A DNA stretch of 64,000 nucleotides from Rhipidocladum racemiflorum (GCA_036346355.1 CM070576.1:12383558-12447557); one strand, 5' to 3'; positions 1 to 11,000 are shown, counted from the first letter of the stretch. The notes: generated from the letters alone by a model not told the origin. A program made the numbers and translations.

Positions 1-649
1 CCACGTGAAACAAGCTTAGAATGTTAAATTAACTAGATTAGAAAGTTAATTTGGAGGTCAAATAATGGGCAAAGTTAAAGTTAGGGATGTTAGACGAATT
101 TTTTTCGAGCAAAGTTTAAGGATTATATAAACTTTTTATTTTATATATTTGGACTATTTATTAAATAGTAATATTGCGCTAAGTCTACGGAACTTGATGG
201 GTACAGTTGAAAGTAGTATATATATCCGGTTCGCCGAGAGGATGTACGTGGCGCCCAGTTATGGTCATTTCACTACTAATTATGTAGGAGGGCGAGCTAC
301 TTCCTCTAAGAAAATATATATTCCATTGACTGATTTCTTGCTATCTTTAACAAGTCTTTGCCTGCTATGGCCTATGGGTCGTGTGCATGCTTCGGCTGGG
401 TAGATGCACGCGCATGATGCGAGTTGGCCACAGCTAGAGTCGCTTTGAGCAAGACGGCCAGTCGCCGGCGCGTGCGCAGACTTAGTTCTCTTTTTAAGAC
501 TTGGTGGAACATCATTATATATTTTTTCATATAGATTTCACGTAAAACAAATTGATTCCATATGAATTTGAAAGAACTCCCACATTCTAAACAGGCTCTT
601 AATTACTTCCATTTTCAAAACGTCTTTTCAACTTTTGTTTTCTATAAAC
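1..649. other. Unassigned AT-rich flank
   Basis: No gene, element terminus or RNA gene could be supported here. The stretch is mostly AT-rich with a GC-richer patch near 400-480. Short open frames exist but have no recognisable protein features. It may be the outer part of the Tat-1 LTR or sequence into which Tat-1 inserted, because the left LTR boundary of Tat-1 is not certain. Confidence 0.4.
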
Positions 650-1308
650 ATGTTTGTACCAAAATTCGGCACATATGGAAAGTGTCGGCCCAATACGAAA
701 TATGGAGAGTTTGGTGAGCACACGACAGTTGGGATTTGGAAACCAAAGATTAGATCGTGACCAACACGGATTCAGTTACCATAATCGGATTTGGAAATAA
801 AATCTCGGATCGTGGCCGATACAGAGTTAGTTGCCGTATCCAGGTAGGACTCGGATCAGGCGAGGCATATAAAAGAGGGACGAGCCAACAGAAAAAAGGC
901 AGCAATCCAACACAACCACAAACATACTTTTACAGTCTTTTTTGTTTCTTTTTAGTTTTCGTAAACTTTCCTCTGTAAGTTGACGAGATCAATAAAGAGT
1001 TATGCATCGTCAATTTGTTAATTTTGCCGATTTCACCTCAGGTTTGGTTTGCCTTGTTTTGTTGCGCATCGCCTCTCAAAGCCAATCTACCTTTACCCTT
1101 GTATTAGCCTTAGTTGGCTAATCTAGTTATCCCCTAATTGGCTTTTAGCCGACTAGAGTTACGCCAATAATTGCTCGTTATCGCTCTAATTGATTTCACG
1201 ATTTTTCATCTTGTCAATTACAGGTCAAATTGACTAGCACACTGAAACCCGGCGTTTGTCTTGTGTGTTTGAGGCTAAGAACCCTACCTCAAGTTTTTAG
1301 TGCAAACA
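650..1308 (+). repeat. 5' LTR of Tat-1 (left edge approximate)
   Basis: The right edge is placed at ..GCAAACA (1308) because a primer-binding-like site follows at once. A TATA box (ATATAAAAGA, 867-876) lies about 120 bp before an AATAAA signal (991-996), giving the U3-R-U5 order expected of an LTR. The left edge near TGTTTGTACC (about 650) is a guess, since no second copy of this LTR is present in the window to align against. Confidence 0.5.
867..876 (+). promoter_or_regulatory. TATA box of Tat-1 LTR
   Basis: ATATAAAAGA sits in the LTR about 120 bp before AATAAA (991-996). This is the likely Pol II promoter for the Tat-1 genomic RNA. Confidence 0.55.
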
Positions 1309-1311
1309 TAT

Positions 1312-1331
1312 TTTGGCACGCCCAGTGGGAT
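1312..1331 (+). other. Primer-binding-like site of Tat-1
   Basis: TTTGGCACGCCCAGTGGGA follows the LTR end after three bases. It resembles the TGGCGCGCC-type primer sites seen in the other two Tat elements of this window (45685 and 36401). Which tRNA pairs with it was not worked out. Confidence 0.5.
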
Positions 1332-1628
1332 CCAATCAGAAAAGATTGCCACAGGAAAATCAATTCCCCCAGCCAACATCAACTCCGAAGCTATCATCGT
1401 CCCGACGCTGGATGATATGACCCCAGAGCAACACAAGGAGATTGAAGATTGAAAAACTGCGCTGGAGGAGATGGTGCTGGGGTGCTACCAAAAAACCCGA
1501 CGTGGGGTCACGCAGAAAACCGCACTCCCAACGCTCAACCCCATCGGTTAGCCTGATCTAACCAGCAACCCAAGCTAGCACTTGGGGGGCAGGATGCCAG
1601 TTACCCTAATTGGCAGAACCCCAATACT

Positions 1629-2660
1629 ATGCTTGCTGGTGGCGTTAATTGGGCCAATCAAATCTCTACCGTGCTGAGGGAACAGTTCGGTCTACAGCCA
1701 AAGGGAAAGACTATCGGCTACAAAAAGCCGTATCCGGATTACATAGATCGGATGGCCTACCCACACAGTTACAGAATCCCTAATTTCGCCAAGTTCTCAG
1801 GAGATGACTCCGTTACCACCCTTGAACACATCGGACGGTTCATAGCCTAATGTGGCGAAGCTGCTCAGTCCAATGGATTAAAAATCAAGCTGTTTCCTTC
1901 ATCTCTATCAGGAACCGCTTTCACATGGTTCACAAATTTACCCCCAAATTCGATCCATTTTTGGAACGATTTGGAAAGCTGATTCCACAAATATTTCTTT
2001 TCTGGTAGTCCTGAACTTAGGATTTCAGATCTCAGCTCAGTCCGACAAAAATTTGGCGAGCCAGTCTCGGACTACATCCGAAGATTCCGGGACGTACGAA
2101 ATCGGTGCTTTAGTGTTACATTACCAGATGATCAATTAGCCGTTTGGCGTTCCAAGGCCTTATTCCCCCACTTAGGGAGAAATTTGCGGGGCAAAAATTC
2201 TTCGATTTAGGCCATCTTCTTCATCATGTATCGGCACAAGAAAGCCGATATTCTGATAATAAAGGGTTTAAGGACAGGTTTAAAGCAAATTGGAATGAAA
2301 AAGCCAAGGTAAATATGGTCAAGTGCAGCTCTAGCAAGACCTCCGACGACGATGAGGCTGATGTAAACATAGCCGATTGGGCAAAGGGTCCTAAAAAATC
2401 GCTTCTTTGCTCGTGGCTCAAGCCGACCAAAAATAAGTCGGAAGTCAAATATGCCTTTGACGTGTCCAAATGCGATCGGTTTTTTGATTTACTGCTACAG
2501 GAGAAATTAATACGATTGCCAGAAGGACATGTCATTCCATCTGCCGATGAAATTAAAAAATGAAGATATTGTGAGTGGCACCACACTTTTTCACATAACA
2601 CTAACGATTGCAATATTTTTCGTCAGCAGATACAGTCGGCCATCGAGAACGGATGACTAA
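1629..2660 (+). pseudogene. gag: Tat-1 gag (broken)
   Basis: This is the capsid/nucleocapsid polyprotein of the Tat-1 retrotransposon. The retrotransposon gag core is readable around 1780-2140, with motifs such as GTAFTWFTNLP and FGEPVSDYIRRFR. A stop at about 1848 and another near 1981 interrupt the first frame, and a frameshift near 2140 moves the rest to another frame that runs to 2563. After one more stop a C-H-H-C zinc-knuckle-like motif (CEWHHTFSHNTNDC) follows at about 2572-2613. Neighbours in the normal order are the LTR and primer site upstream and the protease downstream. The copy cannot make a full Gag. Confidence 0.8.
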
Positions 2661-3299
2661 AGTTTGCCGAAGAGCCGGCCTTGCATGTGGACTTGAACCC
2701 TTTTCCAATCAACATGGTCCAGTACTCATGGAAAGGAAAATAACCAATGGATATAAGTGACGAGCCGATCTGGCGGGTCGATGTCCAGACAAACTCTGGC
2801 GGCAGCGAAACATTGAAGATAACAATCGGCTCAGTGCAGATAGAAGCCGATCGGGACGGCAGGAACTCAAGAACTGTCAAGCTGAAGGGTGAACCACATA
2901 TCGGACAATGGTATAGGGCCAAAAAGACCCCACCAAAACGAAGAATTACGAATGAGGAGAAATACGAAAGAACCAAACCAACATTCACTCAACTTTTGGA
3001 GAAATACGAAAGAACCAGCCGTCGATATAAACAACGTACCCATCTGCCTGATAACCTGTACTAGGCGGATGAGGAGAGCGCCCACCAATAGTGTCCCTTC
3101 TGGCAATTTTGCTGGGAACGAGGAACGCAATTACCATCAGTACAGACATGTCCAATGGGACATCTCCCCCAAGATCGGCCATAGCGACCCGTTAGAGAGA
3201 GGTTGACAAGGCCGGTCCATAGCCGACTCGGGCCACGGGCCGGGATACCAGGAAAAAAATCCCTACAATAGATCAAGGTGAATCCCAGAAGAGAAAACC

Positions 3300-4283
3300 G
3301 TGTCGGTTAGATCTGACAATGAAGTCGATAATCTGGCTGGAAAAATCCGCAAACCGATTGAACCAAAGCCGAGGTGGTGCCCCTCAAGTCTTAGTCGATC
3401 CCAGCGTAGACGATTGCAATGCTTGAGAACACAAGAAATACAGGAGGACAGACAGGAAGAAGAAAGGGATCGGGTCTTCAACGAATTACGACCAGCGCAG
3501 GGCAAGAAGCAAGAGTGGAGGAGGAAAAGTCCGATCGAAGAAGATTCAGACCAATCAGTCGATTCTGGATCACCAATGATTCGAGATGACACCCCTCCAA
3601 TGGATATCAATATGGTCTTCACTCTGCCGAACGAATTTAGAACCGAAACTAAATCGGCTGAAGAGGCCTTGACCCAATTATGCCTTGGCGCACAGGACGC
3701 CGTGTTCGAAAAACCTCAGGATATGCATCGGCACTTGAAGTTGTTGTACCTGAAAGGGCATATCAACGACCGACCTACATCAAGAATGCTAGTCAACGGC
3801 GGGGCTACAATGAACTTGATGCTGCTAAGCACCTTCAAGAAATTGGGCAAAGCCGACGAAGATTTGATCAAGACGAATATAGTGCTAAATGACTTCACGG
3901 GCGATCCCACTGAGGCGAAAGGAGTGATGGTCACAGAGCTGATAGTCGGCAGTAAGACTTTGCCGACTGCATTTTTTGTGATTGAAGCCAAAGGAAATTA
4001 CAGTGTCCTCCTCGGGCGGGATTGGATCCATGCTAATTGCTCCATTCCGTCAATGATGCATCAACTTTTGGTACAATGGAATATAGATGAAGTCGAAGTA
4101 ATACCAGCCGATACATCGGCACACATATCACTGGATAGCCCTGATACAAATTGGCCACACCAAGAAGCCGAGTGCATATCCGGCAAAATCTTGGATGACT
4201 GCGATTTTATTTGCGTCAGAAATTCAGGTCTATTGCCGATCAATGTCGGGCTAGGCATATTTGATCGGGAAATGAAGTATTAA
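3300..4283 (+). pseudogene. Tat-1 aspartic protease region, catalytic D changed to N
   Basis: Retropepsin-like protease that would cleave the Gag-Pol polyprotein. About 160 residues of charged linker precede the protease fold. The active-site motif reads MLVNGGATMNLM near 3788, where the family has D-G-G or D-S-G, so the catalytic aspartate is Asn here. The later fold motif VLLGRDWIH (about 4010) is intact and is typical of Tat proteases. The frame stays open for 327 residues, although its neighbours are broken. Loss of the catalytic Asp means the enzyme would be dead even if translated. Confidence 0.8.
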
Positions 4284-4499
4284 GAAGATGGAGTTGGGAG
4301 TAAAACGAGCCTCTCAAGATAAACTTCAAAACCATCGGCTAACAATAGACAACGGAGATGCTATCGAAGATTTTCAAGAGGAAAGATTAGGACAAGGTTT
4401 CACTTCAGCCGATTTGCTTGAATAGAGAGACATAGGTGAGGGCGATAGGAAAAGACCAACTTTATAAGCGTAGGATTAAGCACGGATTATAGAACCAAG

Positions 4500-5499
4500 T
4501 TGGTCGAAATGCTAAAAAATTATAGAGATTGCTTTGCTTGGGAATATTACGAGATGCCTAGTTTAAGCCAACAGCTAGTTGAACATCGGCTGCCAATAAA
4601 GCCCGGGTATCGTCCATTCAAGCAGTTCCCGTGACGCTTTAATCCAACTCTATATGATGCCATCAAGTAAGAAATAGAACGATCATTGGAGGCCAAGTTT
4701 ATCAGGACTTGCCGATACGCTGAGTGGGTATCGAACATCGTTCCAGTGGTGAAGAAAAACGGTAAGCTAAGGGTGTGTGTGGACTTTAGAGATCTGAACA
4801 AGGCCACGCCAAAAGATGAATACCCGATGCCAATAGCGATATGCTTATCGATGCTACATCGGGAAATAGGATTATTAGTTTCCTTGATGGTAATGCCGGA
4901 TATAACCAAATATTCATGGTAGAAGCCGACGTGTCTAAAACGGCTTTTAGGTGCCCTGGGGCCCTGGGGTTGTACGAGTGGACCATCATGACGTTTGGCT
5001 TAAAAATGCCAGTGCCATGAATTAAATCTTTCATGATCTAATTGGCCATATTGCCAAAATTTATATCGACGATGTCGTTGCAAAATCAAAAAACGATTGG
5101 CAACATTTAGCCGATATAGAAAAAGTATTTCAGAGCACAAGGGCCCATGGGCTAAAAATGAACCCCCTAAAGTGTGCATTTGGGGTATCGGCTGGGCAAT
5201 TCCTCGAATTCATGGTGCACGAATGAGGGATCAAAGTTAACCAGCAAAGGGTAAAAGCCATAGCCGATACAAAATCGCCGACAAGCAAAAATGAGCTGCA
5301 GAAATTGATCGGCAAGATCAATTATCTACGGCGCTTTATCTTGAACTTGTCTGGACGAATTAAAGCCTTCGCCATGTTGCTAAAATTAAGAGAGAACCAA
5401 AAATTCATATGGGGAGAAGAGCAGCAGAAGGCCTTTGACGATATTAAGGAGTATTTAACAAAACCACCAGTTTGCACTAAGGAAGTGAATAACATTTAG
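4500..5499 (+). pseudogene. Tat-1 reverse transcriptase (broken)
   Basis: Reverse transcriptase of the Ty3/Tat type. Readable pieces in order are KKNGKLRVCVDFRDLNKATP (about 4754), a frameshift near 4840, MTFGLKNAS (about 4990, beside a stop), the catalytic motif YIDDVVAKSK (about 5062), and the connection segment LIGKINYLRRFILNLSG (about 5305). The reading frame changes at least twice and in-frame stops occur near 4921 and 5226. The YxDD box itself is intact. The copy is a decayed relic between the protease and RNase H segments of Tat-1. Confidence 0.8.
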
Positions 5500-6127
5500 G
5501 TTATACATGTCGGCCGAGGAAGAGACAATCGAGGCCGTGTTAGCACAAGAAGTCAATGGCAAGGAATGGGTGATTTTCTATCTAAGCCGATGACTTTTGG
5601 ACACCGAAAGAAGGTATCCTTTTGTGGAAAAGCTATGCTTGTCTCTCTATTTCGCCTGCACGAAGTTAAGACATTATATATTGGCGTCAACATGCATGAT
5701 AGTGTGCAGAATCGATATCGTCTAACACATTTTGTCTGTGCCAATTTTACGAGGACGACTTGGTAAATGGGCATACGCCTTAACCGAGTTCGACCTGGCC
5801 TATGAATCGGCTAAAGCTGTCAAAGGACAAGTTATGGCCAATTTCATCACAGGCGGCGAGACGGCAGTAGGATTAGTCAACGTGGCCCTTAGCAGTTGTA
5901 TTTTGATGGATCTGTGTGCCGAGAAGGCGAGGGTATTAGTATAGTCCTTATTTCACCAAAAGGGCATTACTTTGAATTTGCATATCGGCTCAATAGCTGA
6001 TGTTCTAATAATTAGGCCGAATACGAAGCTCTACTCAAAGGTCTTCAACTGCTAGAAAGCATCGGAGTAAGCCATGTCAAGATATTCGGGGATTCATTGC
6101 TGATTGTACAACAAGTCAAAGGGGGAT
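5500..6127 (+). pseudogene. Tat-1 RNase H segments, cut off by Tekay-1
   Basis: The first part (about 5500-5900) is the remnant of the Ty3 RNase H and tether, with stops and frame changes. The second part carries motifs of the additional RNase H of Tat elements: AEYEALLKGLQ (about 6016) and FGDSLLIVQQVKGG (about 6088). The sequence stops within this domain at 6127, where the Tekay-1 LTR begins. The C-terminal part of the domain is not found at the other side of the insertion. Confidence 0.75.
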
Positions 6128-6727
6128 TGTAACACCCCAATTTTTGCTTTTCATGAAATTAAATATTATTTTGCACATTTGTGAATTTTTGGAATTTCTT
6201 TGGATTTATTTGGATTTAATTTGAATTTATTCCATATTGAAATAATTAAATAAATTAAATTTTCAAATAAAGTTTTGTTGGAAATATTTTATTTGAGACC
6301 CAAATGCCCTAAAATATTTTCCAGAATTTTTCTGGAATTTTTCTGAGTATTTTACTATTTTTCTTGAATTAAATGAATTGCTGGAAATTATTTTAATTAT
6401 TAAATCGCTGGAAAAATCGAGTCGGGTCAAATCGTTTCATCCGATCAACCCGAAGTCCGAAGTCGACTCGAGTCCGACCCGAGCCACGTGACTTAATCGA
6501 ACCGCGTCCAAACCCTAACCGTTGTGGACCGTCGGATCAAGATCCAACGGTCAGGATTTCCCCGTACCGCTTCGACCGGATCCGATCTCGCGCGCGCATC
6601 GTGGCCGCTGATTGTGCCACGTGGACGGCTGTCCGTCGTCGTCCCCGTCCGAGTCCAGGACGGACTCCTCCGCCGCGTAGCCGCCGTGTCCCCGTTAGGG
6701 TTCCGATTCTAGCACGCATCCCGGGGG

Positions 6728-6736
6728 TATTTAAGG
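6728..6736 (+). promoter_or_regulatory. TATA box of Tekay-1 LTR
   Basis: TATTTAAGG is conserved at the matching place in the Tekay-2 LTR (19344) and, as TATTTATGG, in the third LTR (28582). It is followed by a GC-rich, gene-leader-like segment, as expected for the start of the R region. Confidence 0.55.
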
Positions 6737-7871
6737 CGTGGGACATCTCCCGAGGTTGCCCGTTGCCGCGCGCACCTTCCGCCCCTAGTCTTCGAGCTTG
6801 AGCCGCCGCCAGCTAGCCGCAATCGCTCGCCGTAGTTAGATCTTACCTCCGCCACGGTTTTTGCCGCGCCCCGCCGTCATCCGTCGCCCTCCGCCGCCGT
6901 TAAGCCCAGATCCGAGACCCCCAGGTCAAGCTGCGTCGGTGAGGACATCTCACTTCGCCAGAGGACCCTCAGAGCGCCGTTCCACGCGTCATCGTCCCCG
7001 ACTCCGGCAGCCCGAGCCCCGCCGCGACGCCATCACCGCGCGAAGCTTCTCGACCGTCCGATTCTGATCCAACCACTGCGGTGAGTTCACGTGCTTCCAA
7101 ACCTGATTAGATCTGGACTGTTGGATCAAGATCCAACGGCCCACGATCACCACGTGCCGTAGCAGCGTTAACATAGGGTTAGATCTGGACCGTCCGATCT
7201 AGATCGAACGGCCCATGATCACCGTGTAGATTATAACGGAGTTAACCTAGGGTAGATCTAGACCGTTGGATCTAGATCCAACGGCCGTGATCATGCCACG
7301 CGTGGCGCCGCGCGTGCGTTGAGTCATCGATGTGCCGGGCCCGCGTGCTAACGGCCGAGCCTGGGCGTGACTGCGCGTCACTGACATGCGGGGCCCGCAT
7401 GTCAATGTCTCGCCCGAGAGTCGCACCGTGCACGTGACCCACTGACGGGTGGGACCCGCGTGTTAGCGACCCGAGCCGTGGACCGGGTCCACGGTGGACC
7501 GAGCCGCACCGTGCGCTGAGTCCGTGAGCCGGCTGACGTCAGCCAGCCAATCAGGAGCCGACGCGTGTCACCCATGATGCAATAAATAATTACCGAAAAA
7601 GAAAATGATTTAATAATTCGGTTTAATAATTGATTTGAATTTCAAAACTTCAAACGCTTATAACTTTTGCGTTTCAACTCCGATTTGGACGATTCAAATT
7701 TCTAAAAATTCATAAAATTCAGATCTACTCAAATATGAATTTTATTTAATTTTTGGACTAAAGTTTTTCTCTGTAATATTATTTAATTGATTATTTAAAC
7801 TTCAAATAATCATAACTTTTGTGTTTTAACTCCGATTTGAGCGATTCCAGTTCCTAAAAATTCATAAAATT

Positions 7872-9302
7872 ATGTTCTCTCTGTTTATGGACTTTATTTG
7901 GGTGTTTGGACACTTTTTGTCTACTGTTTTATTCATTTGTTGCTATTTGCAAGCGTTACGAGTAGACGTTGAAGTGCCGGAAGGATTCGAAGGAGAAATA
8001 TTGACCCAGGAGCCAGCTCAGGACCAAGAACAAGTACTTTTTAAAGGCAAGTTGTGCTTTGACCATATTGATCCCATTTTGAAACCTATTTTGATTTAAT
8101 GTATTGCATGCTAGTTCAAATAGAAAATGCTTTACTTAATTATGGGAAATTAGATAAATGCCAAATTGCTGTATGACACCTTGACTATTTAAATATGTGC
8201 CATGACCCCCTTGTCACCCTAGTTGTGGATTACTAGTTGGACACTACTAAACTGCCAACATGGGTTTGTAGATCATTGTAGTATATGGCTTAGACCTGCT
8301 ACGTGCTCATGACATGATTTTGAACAATCAAATGTTAATATTGACTTAAAGATATATTGAACTTGTTTTGGAAAGGTATCATGTGTTGTGGTGTTGATGG
8401 CACGTGGTGCATAGTAATTAACTGGGGTTTGATAAATAGCTTTTGACCGGGGCATGTGGCAAGAATGATCAGGTGGGCCAGTTGTGGCACCGGGATTGTT
8501 GGTTTGGTTCTTCGGGTAGTCTTGCCCTGGTCACCCTAAGGACTTAACCTTGCAAGCCTTTGAACTGGGTCAATCGTGCAACCACATGTCTGTTATGGGA
8601 CGGACCTAGTTGAATAAGTTGCTAATAACATACCTGTGGGACCTCAGGTTGTCAACTACACCATTTGTGTAAGTTGTACGGGGGAGCGTACCAGGGTTGC
8701 GGCCAGGTACCCATCTAACGGTGGATTGACCTAAACTTTGCCTTAGCTAAGGGAAGGGTTAGTGTGCAACACCGGAGAGGACCACTTGTATTGTTCGAAG
8801 TTTCCGAAAGACTTTGTTACGGGAACTCGCCTTTGTGGTGTTTGACTGTATCTTGTGGGTAAAGTGCATAACCTCTGCAGAGTGTAAAATCTATTCGAAT
8901 AGCCGTGTTCGCGGTATTGGACATCGCTCGGGAATTATAGTCAAGGGTTCGACTTTCTTGAAAATAATTTGGACTTGAAAGGTTGGGTTTGGTTAAACAA
9001 TGATGTCGATGGAAATGTGGATTAGGAATGGGAAAGATGTTGATTAAACTCCTGGAAAAATTATTGATGTTATACTTGTTTCTACTGCTTTCGAATCTAC
9101 TTATGATACTTGTTAAATGCTCTTACTGCAAATATACCTTGAGCCACTCCTTTGTATTAAGCCATGCATGTAGTATATTAGCTGCATTCTGTGCATGACT
9201 TGCTGAGTACCAAGTACTCACCCTTGCCGCAATACAACACCAGTTGAAGAGGAGACTACACCAGCTTTGGAAGAGGAGCTCCAAGAGGAACCGTCTACTT
9301 AG
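7872..9302 (+). CDS. Putative split acidic ORF inside the Tekay-1 LTR
   Basis: Two short coding-like segments lie in the transcribed part of the LTR. Segment 1 (open from 7872, most convincing from 7962) encodes residues such as VDVEVPEGFEGE and ends at 8046 with AAAG before GCAAGT, a GC-type donor. Segment 2 starts at 9244 after ACACCAG and runs in frame to TAG at 9300-9302, encoding a Glu-rich tail. Joining them removes 1197 bp and keeps the frame. The same layout is present in the LTR at 18705. The start codon is uncertain: the ATG at 7872 begins a hydrophobic stretch that could instead be the 3' end of an upstream intron whose donor may be GTGAGT at 7081. No homologous family is recognised. 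Confidence 0.35.
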
Positions 9303-9593
9303 GGAGCGAGCCCAGTCAGTTGCCTGTGGTATACTGGATGGCGCCACGAAGTTATCTTATTTTTCCGCTGCTATTATTTCTCTCTTAATAAGTTTCGCCC
9401 TGCGTGGCGTACATTTGTAACTTGACCATAAGGTCGAGCAACCAGTTTGACTATTTAATTAAAGTACTTTGTTAGTATCGAGTGGTATGATTGTGATATT
9501 TACCGATGTTAAGACTGTGTGCACTAGCGCATTCCTGGACTAGTGTTGAATACACAGAGGGTCCGGATTTGCAAATTCGGGTCCCGACAGAGG

Positions 9594-9610
9594 TGGTATC
9601 AGAGCCATAC
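9594..9610 (+). other. Primer-binding site of Tekay-1
   Basis: TGGTATCAGAGCCATAC lies four bases after the LTR end. It matches the site complementary to the 3' end of initiator Met-tRNA used by many plant retrotransposons. Confidence 0.85.
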
Positions 9611-9806
9611 TGACCGTAGGCTCAACCCATAGCTAGAATGGTCGTAGGGAGGATAAAACCTATTTTCTAAAGCTAAAAGTTGTCAAGATAATGAATGAAT
9701 TCTCGACTTACCCCTTTTCTTTCTTGTTCATACCCCTTGCTGAGTTCTTTTTGCCTTCCACATTGGTTTTAAAGTGTTGCGATGCTACGTAAGTATCCTT
9801 TTACAG

Positions 9807-10532
9807 ATGGAAGGAGAGATCAACTACGTCGATCTTGAGGTTGGTCACGCCGCGGAACTTTGGCGTATGCTACAGACTCTCGGAGGTTTTGAGAAGCCAA
9901 AATACCAAGTGGACGTGATCAGACAAGCAGGATTGATCAAGGCTTGTGACGTGAAGATTGTGGTACCTGCTAGGAAGAAGGGCCCAGGCAATCGCCCGAT
10001 ACACTGCACTGCCAGGAGGTCTACAATGCAGATGGGTATCCAAGAGGCGTCACGACGAGCAATGCGGCACATTACCCGTATCTACGCTAGAGAATTGGAG
10101 AGCACGGTGTTCCGATATCATCCGCGCAACAATAACCTTCTTGACCCAAAGGCGATTCAGGATGAGAATGCCATGGTTACACAATTGGCACAACTTGTTG
10201 TCGCCCAGGAGGATGTACTCGATGATAGAAGCAAGGAGCTACAGAAGGCCCGCAAAGAAATCACGGTAGAGAAGAACAGATGGCGGGAAGCTCAAGAGTA
10301 TGTGTCTCACCTTCTGCAAAGGATTGGAGAGTTAGAGACGGCATTGTACGCACCAGAGCCGGAGCCAGTACTCGAGCTGCACGAGCCAGACCCGGAGGAG
10401 CCGGAGCTTGAGGAGGACACTGCTTCTTCGACTACCACAGATGACACAGTTGCTGGACATGGCGATCGTTTCGCGCCTATGCCGCAGCGTCCGTACCCAG
10501 GCCGTGGAGGTTTTCTCGATGAGTGGGCGTAG
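9807..10532 (+). CDS. Tekay-1 ORF0 (intact)
   Basis: An intact frame of 241 residues precedes gag. The ATG at 9807 was chosen because MEGEINYVDLEVGHAAELW is conserved from this point in the Tekay-2 and third copies. The N-terminal half is basic and mixed (residues 1-100), the middle (about 110-170) is rich in E, K, Q and R and looks like a coiled coil, and the C-terminal part is strongly acidic with repeated P-E-P/E-P-E motifs. No enzyme motif is visible and the function is unknown. An extra ORF before gag is known in the RIRE3/RIRE8 group. It is one of the few unbroken frames in the window. Confidence 0.7.
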   Translation: MEGEINYVDLEVGHAAELWRMLQTLGGFEKPKYQVDVIRQAGLIKACDVKIVVPARKKGPGNRPIHCTARRSTMQMGIQEASRRAMRHITRIYARELESTVFRYHPRNNNLLDPKAIQDENAMVTQLAQLVVAQEDVLDDRSKELQKARKEITVEKNRWREAQEYVSHLLQRIGELETALYAPEPEPVLELHEPDPEEPELEEDTASSTTTDDTVAGHGDRFAPMPQRPYPGRGGFLDEWA

Positions 10533-10759
10533 GTTCTATAGTGAGACTCCTTCGCCGAGTCGCGTCATAGAATAAAGAGTCACCCTTTAGGCGTTAGACT
10601 CCAGTGTTAGTTCGATTTGGATTTTCATTGCTTGCTGAGTGTGCAGTATGTGTTGCAAGGCCCCTAGGCATTGTAAGCAACCATACCAAGTTACTATTGA
10701 TTAAAATAATACAGTTGGACTTTAAGTCACACCTTTCGCCCCGCATAAGTTCCATATTA

Positions 10760-11000
10760 CTCCCTCCGTTTCTTTTTATAAGGCGTATTTGGTTTCGTTA
10801 GGACAAGACTTTGACCAACGATTACTTCATTAATATATCATTTATGCAATACAAAATCATAATTATATATAAGTACTTTTGAATACAAATCTGCTAATAT
10901 CAATTTTGTGTCATAAAAATTATACGCTAATAGAGTAATTGTTGGTCAAAGCCTTGTCCTAACGAAACCAAATACGCCTTATAAAAAGAAACGGAGGGAG
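10760..11000. mobile_element. Stowaway-type MITE (241 bp)
   Basis: The termini CTCCCTCCGTTTC and GAAACGGAGGGAG are inverted repeats, and the inner sequence continues the inverted match (TTATAAGGCGTATTTGG against CCAAATACGCCTTATAA). A TA duplication flanks it at 10758-10759 and 11001-11002. Length, AT-rich core and TA target match Stowaway (Tc1/mariner-derived) MITEs. It sits between ORF0 and gag of Tekay-1 and is absent at the matching place in Tekay-2 (near 23400). Confidence 0.95.

Larger units (their letters stand above)
6128..9589 (+). repeat. 5' LTR of Tekay-1 (3462 bp)
   Basis: It begins TGTAACACCCC and ends GGGTCCCGACA just before the primer site. It aligns along its length with the LTRs at 18705-22270 and 27985-30111. 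A TATA-like TATTTAAGG (6728-6736) suggests that transcription starts near 6760, leaving nearly 2.8 kb of transcribed LTR. Four near-perfect palindromes with a GATC core lie at 6527-6552, 7116-7142, 7188-7213 and 7261-7286. A split reading frame (7872-8046 and 9244-9302) is described separately. Confidence 0.85.

Noticed and set aside
2224..3276. Several minus-strand open frames over the Tat-1 gag-protease interval
   Set aside because: They overlap recognisable plus-strand gag/linker sequence, lack domain features and look like shadows of GC-biased coding sequence.
6524..7174. GC-rich open frames in the Tekay-1 LTR leader on both strands
   Set aside because: Frames are not conserved in phase in Tekay-2, where the equivalent region has indels; treated as leader sequence.
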